In this document: positions 21,995 through 33,309 of the stretch, in pieces
Layout of the letters: each line of letters starts with the position of its first letter
How positions within the stretch are numbered: the stretch's first letter is position 1
Source of the DNA: Ampullaceana balthica
Taxonomy: Eukaryota; Mollusca; Gastropoda; Lymnaeidae
Assembly: GCA_944989445.1 (NCBI GenBank)
Contig: CALYLW010000183.1
Location: 412,247 to 476,246 of the forward strand
Reading direction: 5' to 3'
DNA: 64,000 nucleotides
Position numbers and translations under genes: made by a program
The notes under the pieces: model-generated
Seen by the model: only the letters and a program-made list of their open reading frames with translations
Told to the model about the DNA's origin: nothing
Databases searched by the model: none

Positions 21995-23320
21995 GTCCTG
22001 TTGAGTGATTTAGCAAGTTCCTACCAATGTATTCCCATACTGGATCAGGAATTGCCGAAATTATTTTTAATATTTTGGAAGAAAATGACATTCAAATTCA
22101 AGATTGCCGTAGACAATGCTGCAAATATGAGTGGGAAGTATAACGGAGTCCAGGCTATCATAAGTGAGAAGTGCATTGTTGCTCATTACGTGCCATCCAC
22201 AGCTCATACCATTAATTTGGTTGGGGAAAATGCAGCAGAAGGTTGTCCTGCTGTAGCCAGATTTATTTATTTTTGGCATTCTGCAAAATCTTTATACCTG
22301 GCTTGTTGCCTCTACTCATCGTTGGCACGGTTTTCAAAAACAATCGAAAAGCCTTGTCTGACACAAGATGGTTAGCCCGACATGATGCTGTAAGATCTGT
22401 TAATAAATCATACCATGAGAATATTGTAGCCCGAAAATCAGCCGCTTGACCGTCGACTTGAAGCAGAAACATTTTGGAACGAACTTGAACAACTGATACT
22501 CGCTATTTTACTTGAAATTTGGGACACATTTTTATAAAGATTTCAGAAAACGAATGCATCCCTTCAAGATACATTTGTTGAAATCTCTCCTTGAGTTTGT
22601 TAAAAGACAGCGTTCTGATTTGATTTCTATGAAAAAAAAGGAAAGGATAAGTCCGCGGAGAAAGAGTATAAATAATCTTCAATGCGATCAAAAAAGGAGA
22701 AAATGTCATCTTGATGAAGGGACATCAGCCGAAACAGTATTTTCTCCTAAACAAAAATTCAAGGTTCAGGTATTTCTTGTAATCATTGAAACTTTCTTCA
22801 ACCCTACAACATCGGTTACACGCATGTGCATCCATGAGAAATTTGGTTTCTTACAAACCTAACTTAGCTCAGCAATGATGCCATCCGAGGGGCAGCAGCC
22901 AAGTTAATGGAAGAATGTTCAAGTGATTTCGAAGACTGCTTTCCTTGAGAATTAGTCCAATTTTCAGAACTCTTTCGAAAAAGTTTATTGTCCAGCCCCA
23001 GGCTCAGGGTGAGGAAAAGGAAGTAGCACAATGCGAAACTCAAATGCATGCAAAGAGCTAAAAAAATCTTTCTTAGTCCTTTTCAAATGTACACATCGCA
23101 CTTCGCATCTGTCTCTCAATGATGACATCAAGTGCAGCTGACGGCGATCAATTTTAAAGTTGAAAAAAATAAATTATGAAATTAGAAGCTGCCTGGGACA
23201 ACAAAGACTGAGTCAGCTCTCTATAATGAGCATTGAAAGGGAAATCGTAAGCTCACTTAGCTTTACCGACTTGATAAAAATCTCGCATTGAGAAAATTTT
23301 GCAAACGAAGGTTTTAGATT
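21995..23320 (+). pseudogene. ZMYM1-like hAT transposase pseudogene
   Basis: The longest piece (about 22090-22290) includes IAVDNAANMSGKYNGVQAII and VAHYVPSTAHTINLVGENAA, the region of the second catalytic Asp and the NLV motif. It continues in other frames: FKNNRKALSDTRWLARHDAV (about 22335-22394), then LEAETFWNELEQLILAIL near 22456. At the end is the hAT C-terminal segment, RLSQLSIMSIEREIVSSLSF (about 23208-23267). Frameshifts and stops throughout. The N-terminal zinc finger is not recognisable. Confidence 0.85.
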
Positions 23321-23554
23321 GAAATAAATAATAATAAATAGTTTAATGAAGTGTGGATTTGTGTAACTTTATGTATAATTTGTCTTCTATTTAATTTTTT
23401 GTCTTATTACACCCTGAATTACAAGTTACACAGTCTTATATTAGCTGCTAGCAATACTTTTATTTAAATAGACGTTGCTTGGAAGGGCCCCCAGTTTGAA
23501 ATGCAGCCAGAGGCCCCGTGCAGTCTTAATCCGCCCCTGGACAGACACGAAAGC

Positions 23555-23790
23555 AAGTATATAATAAAATATAGATAAACTAAAAAATTCAATAATTTAA
23601 GAACGGTAGATTCGATCGATCTGAAAATTTGATACCATGCATTGTCATCCAAGATCTATCTGTGGTAAAAATTTTGAGATCTCTAGGACCATCAGAAGTG
23701 GTTTAATTTTACGTTGGCAGATTTTAAAAATTGTTGGACAAACAATTCCACAGGAACGAAAGCGAGTTAATAAAACGTGGTTAATAAAAA
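23555..23790 (+). repeat. Dispersed repeat T (copy 3)
   Basis: ATGCATTGTCATCCAAGATC, TTTTGAGATCTCTAGGACCA, ACGTTGGCAGATTTT and ACGAAAGCGAGTTAATAAAA as in the other T copies. Confidence 0.75.
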
Positions 23791-23867
23791 TAGAATATTT
23801 TTCCATTAAATTTTATAGAGCTCGAGATCTTTTATACGAGGTTCAAACAATCACATTTTGCATAGGG

Positions 23868-23985
23868 GCCGTCCATAAATGACGTCACGCGCCAGGGGGG
23901 GGGTGTCAAACAATTTTGACGATGTGTGACGATGGGGAGGGGGTGGGTTAAAGAAATGTGACGTCACAAAAAAAAACCCTCTCAC
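23868..23985 (+). mobile_element. GGGGCCGTCCATAAA MITE, left half
   Basis: GGGGCCGTCCATAAATGACG, TCACGCGCCAGG and TGTGACGTCAC match the left half of 9307-9580. The right half is absent. The Helitron-type array begins directly after it. Confidence 0.75.
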
Positions 23986-23989
23986 CTTT

Positions 23990-26178
23990 ATATTAAATAA
24001 AAATCAAAGTATGTCTCTGTGCGTGTGTGCGTGTGTGTGCGTGTGTGTGTGTGCGTGCGTGTGCGTGCGTGTGTGTGTGTGTGTGTTGTTTTTTTTTAGC
24101 TGACTAAACAATTCATCCGATCGTCATGAAATTTTTGAGTATGAGAATGTTGAGTACCCACCTTGGGATGGTAACTGGCAACTTTTTTTTCTAAATATAA
24201 CACTCACGGGGCACCGGGGGCCCATAATGTCATTTGTTGCTTATATGAGCTATATAAAAATTAGTTTAAGCGCTAGCTACTGTGTACATGGTTGGATCTT
24301 AACCAAACTTTTTGTTTAACAACTTGATAGCCAATATTAAAATACCATAGGGCACTGAACTCCTATAAGTCATTCCTTTGGGGCTGGGGGCCCAAAATTT
24401 CACATTTCCTAAACGTTTAAGATTTTATTCACCATTCAGTCATTAACAATCTTGACAAATAATGACACATGTATACATTATTATAAAAATTGAAATGAAG
24501 AGTTGTTTTGAACTTTATATCTTGCACTGAATGGGCCCCGGGCCCTTAATGTCTTTTTTTGCTTATATAAGACATATAAAAATTAGTTTATGCGTTAGCT
24601 ACTGAGTAAATGAATGGATCTTAATCAAAATTTGAATACAAAAACTTGGTAGCCCATATTAAAATACTATAGGGCACATAACTTCAAATGTCCATTCCTT
24701 CGGGGCCAGGGGCCCCAAATGTCTTTTCTTCGTATATGTTTATTGTATTTTCCCCCATTTAATTTTTCACGATCTTGAGGAATATATCTATAAGGAAACT
24801 TAATTATAATGAAAAGGTTTTTGAAATTTACATCTATCACCGAATTGTCCCAAATTTAACACTCATGGGGCACCGGGGGCCCATAATGTCATTTGTTGCT
24901 TATATGAGCTATATAAAAATTAGTTTAAGCGCTAGCTACTGTGTAAATGGTTGGATCTTAACCAAACTTTTGTATATGACAACTTGATAGCCAATATTAA
25001 AATACTATAGGGCACTGAACTGCAAATAGTCATTCCTTTGGTGCTGGGGCCCAAAAATTCACATTTCTTAAACGTTTAAGATTTTATTCACCATTCAGTC
25101 ATTAACAATCTTGACAAATAATGACACATGTATCCATTATTATACAAATTGAAATGAACAGGTGTTTTGAACTTTATATCTTGCACTGAATGGGCCCCGG
25201 GGCCCTTAATGTCTTTTTTTGCTTATATAAGATATATAAAAATTAGTTTATGCATTAGCTACTGAGTAAATGAATGGATCTTAACCAAAGTTTGAATTAA
25301 AAAACTTGGTAGCCCATATTAAAATACTATAACATAATTTCAAATATCCACTCCTACGGGGCCAGGGGTCCCAAATGTCTTTCCCTTCGTATATATTATA
25401 ATGTATTTTCCCCCATTCAATTTTTCAGGACCTTGAGGAATATATCTATGAGGAAACTTAATTAAACTGAAAAAGTTTTTGAAATTTACTTCTTTCACCG
25501 AATGGGCCCTAGGGGCCCCTAAATGTCGTTTTTTCCCTCTTATGTTAGCTGTATAAAAATTAGTATTAGATTAAAATACTGAGAAAATTAATGTATCTTG
25601 ACCCATTTTAGTATATAAAAAAATCAAGGGTCTATATTTTATTACGATAGGGCACTGAACTCCTAATTTTCATTCCCACGAGGCAGGGGGCCCAAGCTGT
25701 CTATTTTAGTAAATGTTTAATATTTTATCGTCCATTCAAATTTTTAACAATATTGAGAAATATAAATAAATGTATGTATTTTGAAATGTATTTAAATGAA
25801 CAGATGTTTCGCACTTTATTTCTTGCAATAATTGGGCCCTGGGCCCTTAATGTCGTTTTTTGCTTATACAAGCTTTATAAAAAATAGTTTATGCGTTAGC
25901 TACAGAGTAAATGATTTGATCTTAACCAAACTTTGTATACAAAAACTTTGTAGCCCATATTAAAATACTTAAAGTTTCTGAAATTTTTATGTCGTTTTCT
26001 TCGGGGCCGGGGGCCCCAATTTCTTTTTTATATATGTTTAAGATATTTTTCCATTCATATTTTAACAATCTTAATAAATATATCCCTGATGAAATTGAAT
26101 TAAAATGAAAAGGTTTTTGAAATTGACATCTCACACTGAATAGGCCCGGGCCCCTTTATGTCGTTTTATTTCACTATA
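23990..26178 (+). repeat. Helitron-like tandem array of about 330-bp units (660-bp dimers)
   Basis: Starts with a Helitron-like head (AAAAATCAAAGTATGTCTCT and a GT-rich run at 24003-24090, then CCGATCGTCATGAAATTTTT). Units follow with GGGGCCC-rich palindromic boundaries followed by AATGTC at about 24216, 24545, 24875, 25205, 25515, 25845 and 26155. Alternate units are most alike: the block CCGGGGGCCCATAATGTCAT is repeated at an offset of about 660 bp. Non-coding. Confidence 0.8.
24003..24090. repeat. GT microsatellite
   Basis: GTGTGTGCGTGTG-type run inside the Helitron-like head; a shorter one recurs at 26205-26230. Confidence 0.9.
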
Positions 26179-27148
26179 TCTATATTTATAAAAATCAAAA
26201 TATGTCTCTGTGTGTCTGTGTGTGTGTGCATGTCCCTTTATAGCTGACTAAACCATTGACCCGATCGTCATGAACCTTTTTGAGACTGTTTAGTATGCTC
26301 TCGGGATGATAACTGGCAACTTTTTTCGAAATTTAACACTCATGGGGCGCCGGGGCCCATAATGTCATGTTTTGCTTAAATGAGCTATATAAAAATTAGT
26401 TTCTACGTTAGCTACTTAGTAAATGAATAGATCTTCACCAAACTTTGCATACAAAAACTTGGTAGCCTATATTAAAATACTATAGACACTGAACTTCTAA
26501 TGCCAATATCTTCGGGTGCCGGGGGCCCCAAATGTCTTTTTTCATATATGTTTAAGATATTTTTCCTATTTACTTTTTAAGATCTTGAGAAATATAGCCA
26601 CAATAAAAATGAACTAAAATGAACAGGTTTTTGAAATTGACCTCTTGCACCGAATGGGCCGCGGGGCACCTTAATGTTATTTTCCCCCTATTTTAGGTAT
26701 ATAAAAAGTAGTTTAAGCGTTAGATAATGAGTAAATAACTGGATTTTGACCAAACTTAGAATATAAAAACTTAAGAGCCTATATTACTATAGGGCACTGA
26801 ACTCTTAATTTCCATTCCTTCGGAGCTTGGGGGCCCAAAGTCTTTTTACTGAACTTTAATCATTGTATTCCCTATTCAATTTTACACGATATTGAGGAAT
26901 ATAGCTTGAGTACAATGGCAACTAAAACTATATTATCACTCATTTTGGGGCCGGGGCCTTAATATCGTTTCTTCTTTTGTACGCTATTTAATTATTAATT
27001 TATTTATCCGTTTGCTATGAAACTTGGAATTTTTTTCACACTTCCACGAATGTTTCTTCAGAATTGTTTTTAAACATACCACTCATTGGTTTACTTTAAA
27101 TTTATTCATTTTTACTGAGATCGTTGCAACGCACGACGGGTCTGCTAG
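26179..27148 (+). mobile_element. Non-autonomous Helitron
   Basis: 970 bp. Starts A|TCTATATTTATAAAAATCAA, then TATGTCTCTGTGTGTCTGTG and CCGATCGTCATGAACC. It ends GCACGACGGGTCTGCTAG|T, the CTAG|T end used by Helitrons, with a small CGTTGCAACG palindrome just before it. It contains three units related to the adjoining array. There is no Rep/helicase coding sequence. Confidence 0.78.
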
Positions 27149-27382
27149 TCTTTATATAAAATGTCCACTTAACTAATTCATTGCTTGCAATTTATTTAAT
27201 GACGTTTTCAATGGCTTCACGCATGTTATCTGTCAAAGATCTGACAAACTACAAGGTATTATGATACACCTTTTCCCTCTGAACATAAACAAAAATCATA
27301 AAACACAAAAAAGATTTTGGTTCTTTTAATGAATTAATGACAGGAAGTTAACGAGCCTTTGAAATACGCCGACATTATTTAC

Positions 27383-27977
27383 CGTATATATTCATTCTAT
27401 AGCCGATCTTTTTTTTTGTGGACAAAATCTAAGGGGAAAGATTGAGGGGGGGGGGTCCGGCTTACGAGCTGTTCATAGGTGATTTCTGCATGTACATTGA
27501 ATATCGGTGTTGTTATTGTAGATCATCAAGGTCCTTTTCTACATTCTACAAGATTCGAATGCTGTACCAGAAGCTATAAAATAATATTTAACATCTGCAC
27601 TTACCTTATTTACTCTTTTTTTTGTGTGAATGTTTTATTAATAAATTGTTTTTAAAATTTTGTTTTAAACAATGAATTATAATGTACGCGCTTTAGCCAC
27701 TTTTTACACACACCCAAAATTTAAAAAACAAAAATCAGTTACTCGGTAACTCTAGGCTAACAAAGAACACAAAGACAAAGATACGTAGTACAAAGTAAAC
27801 AATCATAATGACCGATTTAGTTTGAAGTTTTTTTTTAAAGTGTACCATTTTGTTTACGCTTTCCTGTTATTTTTTGGGGTCGGCTTACGAGCGGGTTACA
27901 CACTTTTAATACTAGTCTCTTCCAAAAGAGAGGGGTCGGCTTATGAACGAACGGGCTATAGAACGAGTATATACGTT
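27383..27977. mobile_element. Palindromic DNA transposon with CGTATATAYTCRTTCTAT ends
   Basis: Left CCGTATATATTCATTCTATA and right TATAGAACGAGTATATACG are inverted repeats. Inner GTCCGGCTTACGAG / GTCGGCTTATGAAC words are repeated. TTA follows on both sides, which would suit a 3-bp duplication. Non-coding. A partial copy lies at 21812-21990. Confidence 0.7.
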
Positions 27978-28429
27978 AGTTATCAGTTGAGATGAGCCAA
28001 TGTTTTAAAATAATTTTTAAAAATATTTTATATCTACCTCCCCCCCTTTTTTTTCCATTCCCTTCTCCACTCCTATAGTTATAGCGACCATGTTAAAAAA
28101 GTACCCAGTCTAAATGTTTTTAAAAGTATATTTTAGTTGTTCAAAGATATTTAATTTTAAAGTTAAGGGGTTGGTTTGTAAATGGCTGATGATTTAATAA
28201 CTGTTACCACCCGCCCACAGGTGCTGACAGTGGCGTAGCTAGGGTCATGTGCGCCCGGGGACATGACACAAAATCTGCGCCCCTTGTCGGACCGAATGAT
28301 TCTCGGGGCTCACTGAGCCCCCATGAAAATTTTTTAATTTTACGGTTTATAGTAATTTGTATGGTACATTTTCGAACCATCTGGTATTTTAATGAAATAG
28401 AATACAGGCTAATAATTCTCTATACCATT

Positions 28430-30060
28430 GTAAACAATTTATTTGAAAAACAATTACACTACTAAATATAAAATGAGACATAGTCAAGAAAAAAATGATT
28501 CTCCTTGATTTGAATGTCGTAAACTCGTCAATCACATTGTCAAAATTAATATTCTCAAGTGTTACTCTTTCGATGCTAAGGAGTGCAAGATCATTCAGAC
28601 GATCTTGCCCCATTGAAGCACGTAAATAAGACAAAATAAGCTTCAGTTTGCTCAAGGACCGCTCACAGTTTTCAGTTGAAACAGCAATTGTTAGAAGTAT
28701 TTGAAGTGAAATGAGCAGATTCGGAAATAAGTAATCTCCATATGAGACAATTAAACCAAGAAGATCCAAATGAGTTTCCAGTAGAACTTCAGTCTGGGTA
28801 CTGAGCAGCATTATTTAGTTTCCAATTTCTGAGCACAATTCGTAACCATTGACACCAGTCTCGTAGAAATTAGCAAAAGCTAGGCAATTTTAACGAAGTA
28901 TATCAACTTTTGTCTCAGCAAAAAGAGTTTTGACGTCTAGTAAAAATCCAAGTTTGCTGTTTAGGTTTTTTAGACGTAAAAACCGTATTGATATCTCCTT
29001 TTGGAGTCTATAAATTACGCTGTTCATATCACGTGCAATTTCTTCTTCTGCAGAAAGTCCTGCATCTCTTGTTAATTCTCAAGGCATGCTCCGATGTCGT
29101 CTGATCCTTCTGTCAACCTCGATTCCCTAATTTGTGCATCTTCTTTTCCACTGTCTACCGCAACCTGGCCCAAATTATCACAAATGTTGACAATTTCTTG
29201 CTCAAGCGATTCAAGATCAGATGCTGCTTCCTTGAAATTCACAGTAGGATTCTGCAACCGTTTCTTGACACGATCAATTTTCACAAGTATGATGTTCCAG
29301 AAATTTAACAAAACTAGGAATTTAAAGTTTAAGTTTAATATACCTGCCAGCAAAGTTTATGCATCACTTCTGGTGTCAGGCGTCATATTTGTATGTTCTG
29401 ATAATTTTTCCAACAGCTCTACCAGTTCATCTAATCCTTCATAAATTCCTTTAACAGCTTATGATGGTGCACTCCAACGTGTTTCAGACTCCCTCTTCCT
29501 TTTGATTGGAACAACTTTTTATAATTCTTCCCAACGAGTTGTTGAACGAGAGGAAACAAAAATGTATACTTTCAACTGTTCCAAAAAAAGTGATAACAAC
29601 TGGATTCTGTTTAGCTGAGTGTACTCTTGCTAAGTTTAAGCTGTGGTTGTCACATTTGATGAACAATTATCTGTGATTTCTGGCACATATTCGGTGTTGA
29701 AGGCCGGATATATATGCCCAGTCATTACAGCAGCATTTTCATAACATTGTGACCGACAGTCGGCTAGAGGTATGTTATTAGATTCCAGTTTCTCTAAGAT
29801 AGCTCTTTCAAGGCTTGCTGCGTCTTTGGAATGTATCTGTACAAAACATAAAAATGATTCTTTGAGGGTTTCTTTTTTAGTTTGAAAATGCACATCCATA
29901 AATCTTATGTCTTGAGAAAGCTGTTTCGGGTGTCTAGGATTGGGTGTTGAGTCAATTAAGATACCGTAGCACTTGTTTTTTCTGATTTAACTCAACAGCT
30001 GATTCATTACAGTCGATGTAAGTAGGTTGATAAATTCATTTTGTATTTCCGGGGATAAAT
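28430..30060 (-). pseudogene. ZMYM1-like hAT transposase pseudogene
   Basis: In transcription order: GILIDSTPNPRHPKQLSQDI (about 29970-29910); ESFLCFVQIHSKDAASLERA with DCRSQCYENAAVMTGHI, the second-Asp region (about 29870-29715); NCDNHSLNLA-like and FFGTVESIHF pieces; a coiled Glu/Lys-rich stretch (about 29300-29100); and the C-terminal dimerisation block SLQILLTIAVSTENCERSLS ... YLRASMGQDRLNDLALLSIE (about 28710-28550). Frameshifts separate the blocks. Dead copy. Confidence 0.87.
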
Positions 30061-30345
30061 AAGATATTGAACCTGGATTTTCTCGGCATGTTGTGTTTTT
30101 CTAACATAGGATAATACTGATCAAGTTTGATCACAGAGAGACAGGAAAGAGAGGCGGTGTCTGATGTTTTATATAAAAGGAATCCAACTTGCTTTGACAT
30201 ACCGACACAGGCCCGTGAGAGGAGAGACCTTCTCTCCCCCCCCCACTTTACTCCCTCCACAGTGGAATTGGGGAAGTAAGATTTTTCTTTTTAAAAAGAG
30301 TCACAGCATGCAGCAAAAGGGACGCGAATTAACCATTCTGTAAGC

Positions 30346-31647
30346 CAATGGTTCGCAACCTTTTGAGATTCAATGATCACTTGAACAATGTGTATCTTAG
30401 CTACGGACCACTACTAAAAAGTGTGCTTCTGCCGTGCTAGAAAGTTAAATATAATTATACTGTGTATATCTTATCTGTTGCAGACGCTCCTTCTATACAG
30501 AAGATTATTGCTAGCTATAAGTAGTATACATGTTAGTTAGTAAAACTATACTATTATGCTACGTTTAGCGTGCTCCGAAAACAATATTGTAATGGCTTTC
30601 TTTTCTAACGAACATATGTCATTTATATTAGTCTCATAGTCTTGTTATTTAAGTCTACTTGCTAACTATAAAAAACATTTAATTCATAAACAGTATTTTG
30701 TATTAAAAAGACTGCTACATCAGTTTATTTAGTACGAACGATGTTTTTTTATATTGTAAGCAATGCAGAAAATCCACTTTCACAAAGTTTCAAAGGGTAA
30801 AAGTATTTTAAGAGCTATCTGAGACAGTACGGAGTACTCCAAAATTTCATTAAGCCCACTTTCTGATGCAACATATTCAAAGTGGTATCGCTAGTCAGTT
30901 CAATGAATTGGTTTAATTACGATGTTGGTAATTTTATTTGATGAGACAATGTGTGCGAGATTAGGACTGGAAACTCACAAAAACCACTGAACGTTAAAAA
31001 TCACCAAAGTAGAATTAAAATTGGCCCTGCATTGATTGATTATGACCAGAAATCAAATTTATCAACAGTTGTTTATTTTTTTCAGCATTTTCTGGTTTCT
31101 CGGTGATTTCGTTCTATTGATCAAACATGTCAAAATTACCGTGACTTAATCTTCTTTTCCAAAAATCAAGCTTTTTCGTAAAAGCAGACACTTTGTTACT
31201 GAGAGTCATATAATGTGTCTGCTTTCCTTGCCGAGTTGAATTAAGTTTATTGAGTTCTTCAAAAATGTCAGCCAAGTAAGCCAAAACAGCAACCCATAAG
31301 CTAATGTTCAAATGATCAACAAGCTTTGAGTTTGTTCTACAATAAACTCTCTTACGCCATCACGTAATTCAAACAGTCTGATAACCAACGAACTTCAGTA
31401 TACATCAGTAACTGTTAATGTTCAAGATTTACATTCGAACATAAGAAATCAAAGAGACGAGAATTTAATGGACGAGCCTTGATAAAAATTTTAAAAACTA
31501 TTTAGGCCAGATCAAATATATATTTTAAGTCTGCGTTAATTCTGTTTCTTGCTAGTCTTTCTCGATGAATCATACAGTGCGCAAGTTTCATGCTTTGCTC
31601 GAGGACCACCAGGCACATCTTCGTGGACCACAAGTTGAGAACCACTG
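30346..31647 (-). mobile_element. Nested hAT with ZBED5/GTF2IRD2-like remnant
   Basis: Left CAATGGTTCGCAACCTTTTG, right CAAGTTGAGAACCACTG. The flanks CTGTAAGC and CTTTGAGC agree at 6 of 8 positions. On the minus strand near 31114-31311, LWVAVLAYLADIFEELNKLN followed by RQGK is the conserved middle of ZBED5/GTF2IRD2-type transposases. A fragment of the SINE tail (AGACGCTCCTTCTATACAGA) occurs at about 30482-30501. Confidence 0.78.
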
Positions 31648-32063
31648 CTTTGAGCCACTCCTTTTTCTTGTCTTGGTCATTTTGGTTGCTTTTAGTGTCG
31701 TCTCTGTCTATTCTATTAATAGAATCGCCTTTGTCTCTTACTGCTCCCCTAGTGTCACTCGCAGCATCTCAACAGTTTTTTTTAAACGCCATCAGCAATC
31801 CTACATTGTGGATGTGTCATTTATTTATGAGTAGAATGGCGCCCCATAACGCTCAACGGGGGCGCCAAAATCGTGCTTGCCAACTGGTTTGTAATGAAGA
31901 TACTTTCGGAGCTCCAAAATTCAATATTGCAAACGTATTTGGGATACATTAGTTTACATCAATATAAAATTAAATAATTTGTTTTAATACTCATTTTGGC
32001 GCCCACTAACGTGGCGCCCGGGGACATATGTCCCCCCCTGCCCCCCCCCTCGCTACGCCACTG

Positions 32064-32426
32064 GGTGCTGACGTGCCTTGCTGAAATTTTTTTACAAACT
32101 CGCGCCCATTCCCTTGTGGCCTTGTGTTTCTTGTGTAGGCCTAGGTTGTGAACGGCATCCAAACTCACGTAATCATAGTGCATCATGTTACTGCAAATAA
32201 TCACATTTAACTAGATGCATAGTATTATTTATTATTTAGTAGGGCTGTTAACGATTAATTTAAATTTAATCGTTAACTTTTGAAAAAGAAAGGAAGTAGA
32301 ACTAATAAGTCAGTGCTCTGTAAATCTGTAGCGCTTAATTTCGATATAGCGTATTATGCAGGCGTCGTAGGCCTCGATCAGCTGATCGTATAAATAACTT
32401 TACATACACTACATTTTGTAATTGAC
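32064..32426. other. Short hAT fragment and unassigned sequence
   Basis: TAGGGCTGTTAACGATTAAT at 32241 is one end of the 46876/52937-type hAT family. No other end is visible. The rest is unassigned. Confidence 0.5.
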
Positions 32427-33309
32427 GGCACGGGTTCAAAATAGCGACTGTCGAGACAGCGACCATCATAATAGCGACTGTATTAAAACCGCGACTGTCA
32501 TAACAGCGACTTCACCGCATAGCTATTCTTGTCCAACCGTTCATCTAACAAAGTGGTTCCAAACTTTTTTGACACAGGTACCTTTACATAGGACTATCTG
32601 ACCACATTGCACCGTTCACCTAACACAGGGGTTCCAAACTTTTTTTGACACAGGTACCTTTATACAGGACTATCTGACCACATTGCCTTTTTATTGTCCG
32701 ATTACATCGGATTGGGTGGGGTTGGATAGGTTTGGAAGGACTTGCTACCTCAGAGGAGTGGTGCATTTATCACTATCCTGAATTTGCACTTAATGTTGAC
32801 TGGTTTTCAGTCTATATAATTTTTAGTGGCAAATTAAACGTTGAAAATAACTATTTCATGCCGTTATTAATTTTTAATAGATAATAATATTAAACTATAT
32901 AATTTTTTTATTTTTAAATTAGAAAGAAAAAAACCAAAAAAAAACAACAATTTTACCAGGTAAAAAGGAAAAGGGTCGAAACATCCGGGGGTCAAAAAGT
33001 CCTTTACTCCAACTGTCTCTAAAGCTTAACTTAAAAGCAGCCACACGGCACCTCTGCCCTATCACCGCAATCCCCCTCAATTAATCGACTGCATCTATGT
33101 TTGCTAATCTCTATCGAGCCTTCTGCAAAATATATTTGACTGAAGTTATAGCAGTTATAATTTTAATTTTTTTACAGAATTTATTTTTAAAATGTGTCCC
33201 GAAAATGTGTATACACTCTTTACAACACCAACCAGTGGCGGATTCAGCTATAGGGCAGGGGGGGCGGCTTGCCCCCCCGCGCCCCTGTTGGGTCTAAAAT
33301 GGCGCCCCC

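Larger units (their letters stand above)
21359..23540 (+). mobile_element. hAT element with ZMYM1-like transposase remains
   Basis: Left end TACGGCGGATGAAAGGGGGG, right end CTTAATCCGCCCCTGG. The perfect 8-bp duplication ACAGACAC lies at 21351-21358 and 23541-23548. GC-rich subterminal blocks contain GGGGCCCCC. It holds a plus-strand transposase pseudogene and, at 21812-21990, a fragment of the CGTATATACTCGTTCTA-ended element. Confidence 0.9.
28228..32063 (-). mobile_element. hAT element (3.8 kb) with perfect 8-bp duplication
   Basis: Starts CAGTGGCGTAGCTAGGG and ends CCTCGCTACGCCACTG. GGTGCTGA flanks both sides (28220-28227, 32064-32071). GCGCCCGGGGACAT occurs near both ends. It contains a decayed minus-strand ZMYM1-like transposase and a nested 1.3-kb hAT. 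Confidence 0.93.

Noticed and set aside
23990..27148. Regularly spaced repeats considered as a CRISPR-like array
   Set aside because: Units are about 330 bp with no short conserved repeats or unique spacers, in a eukaryotic genome; fits a Helitron-type array.
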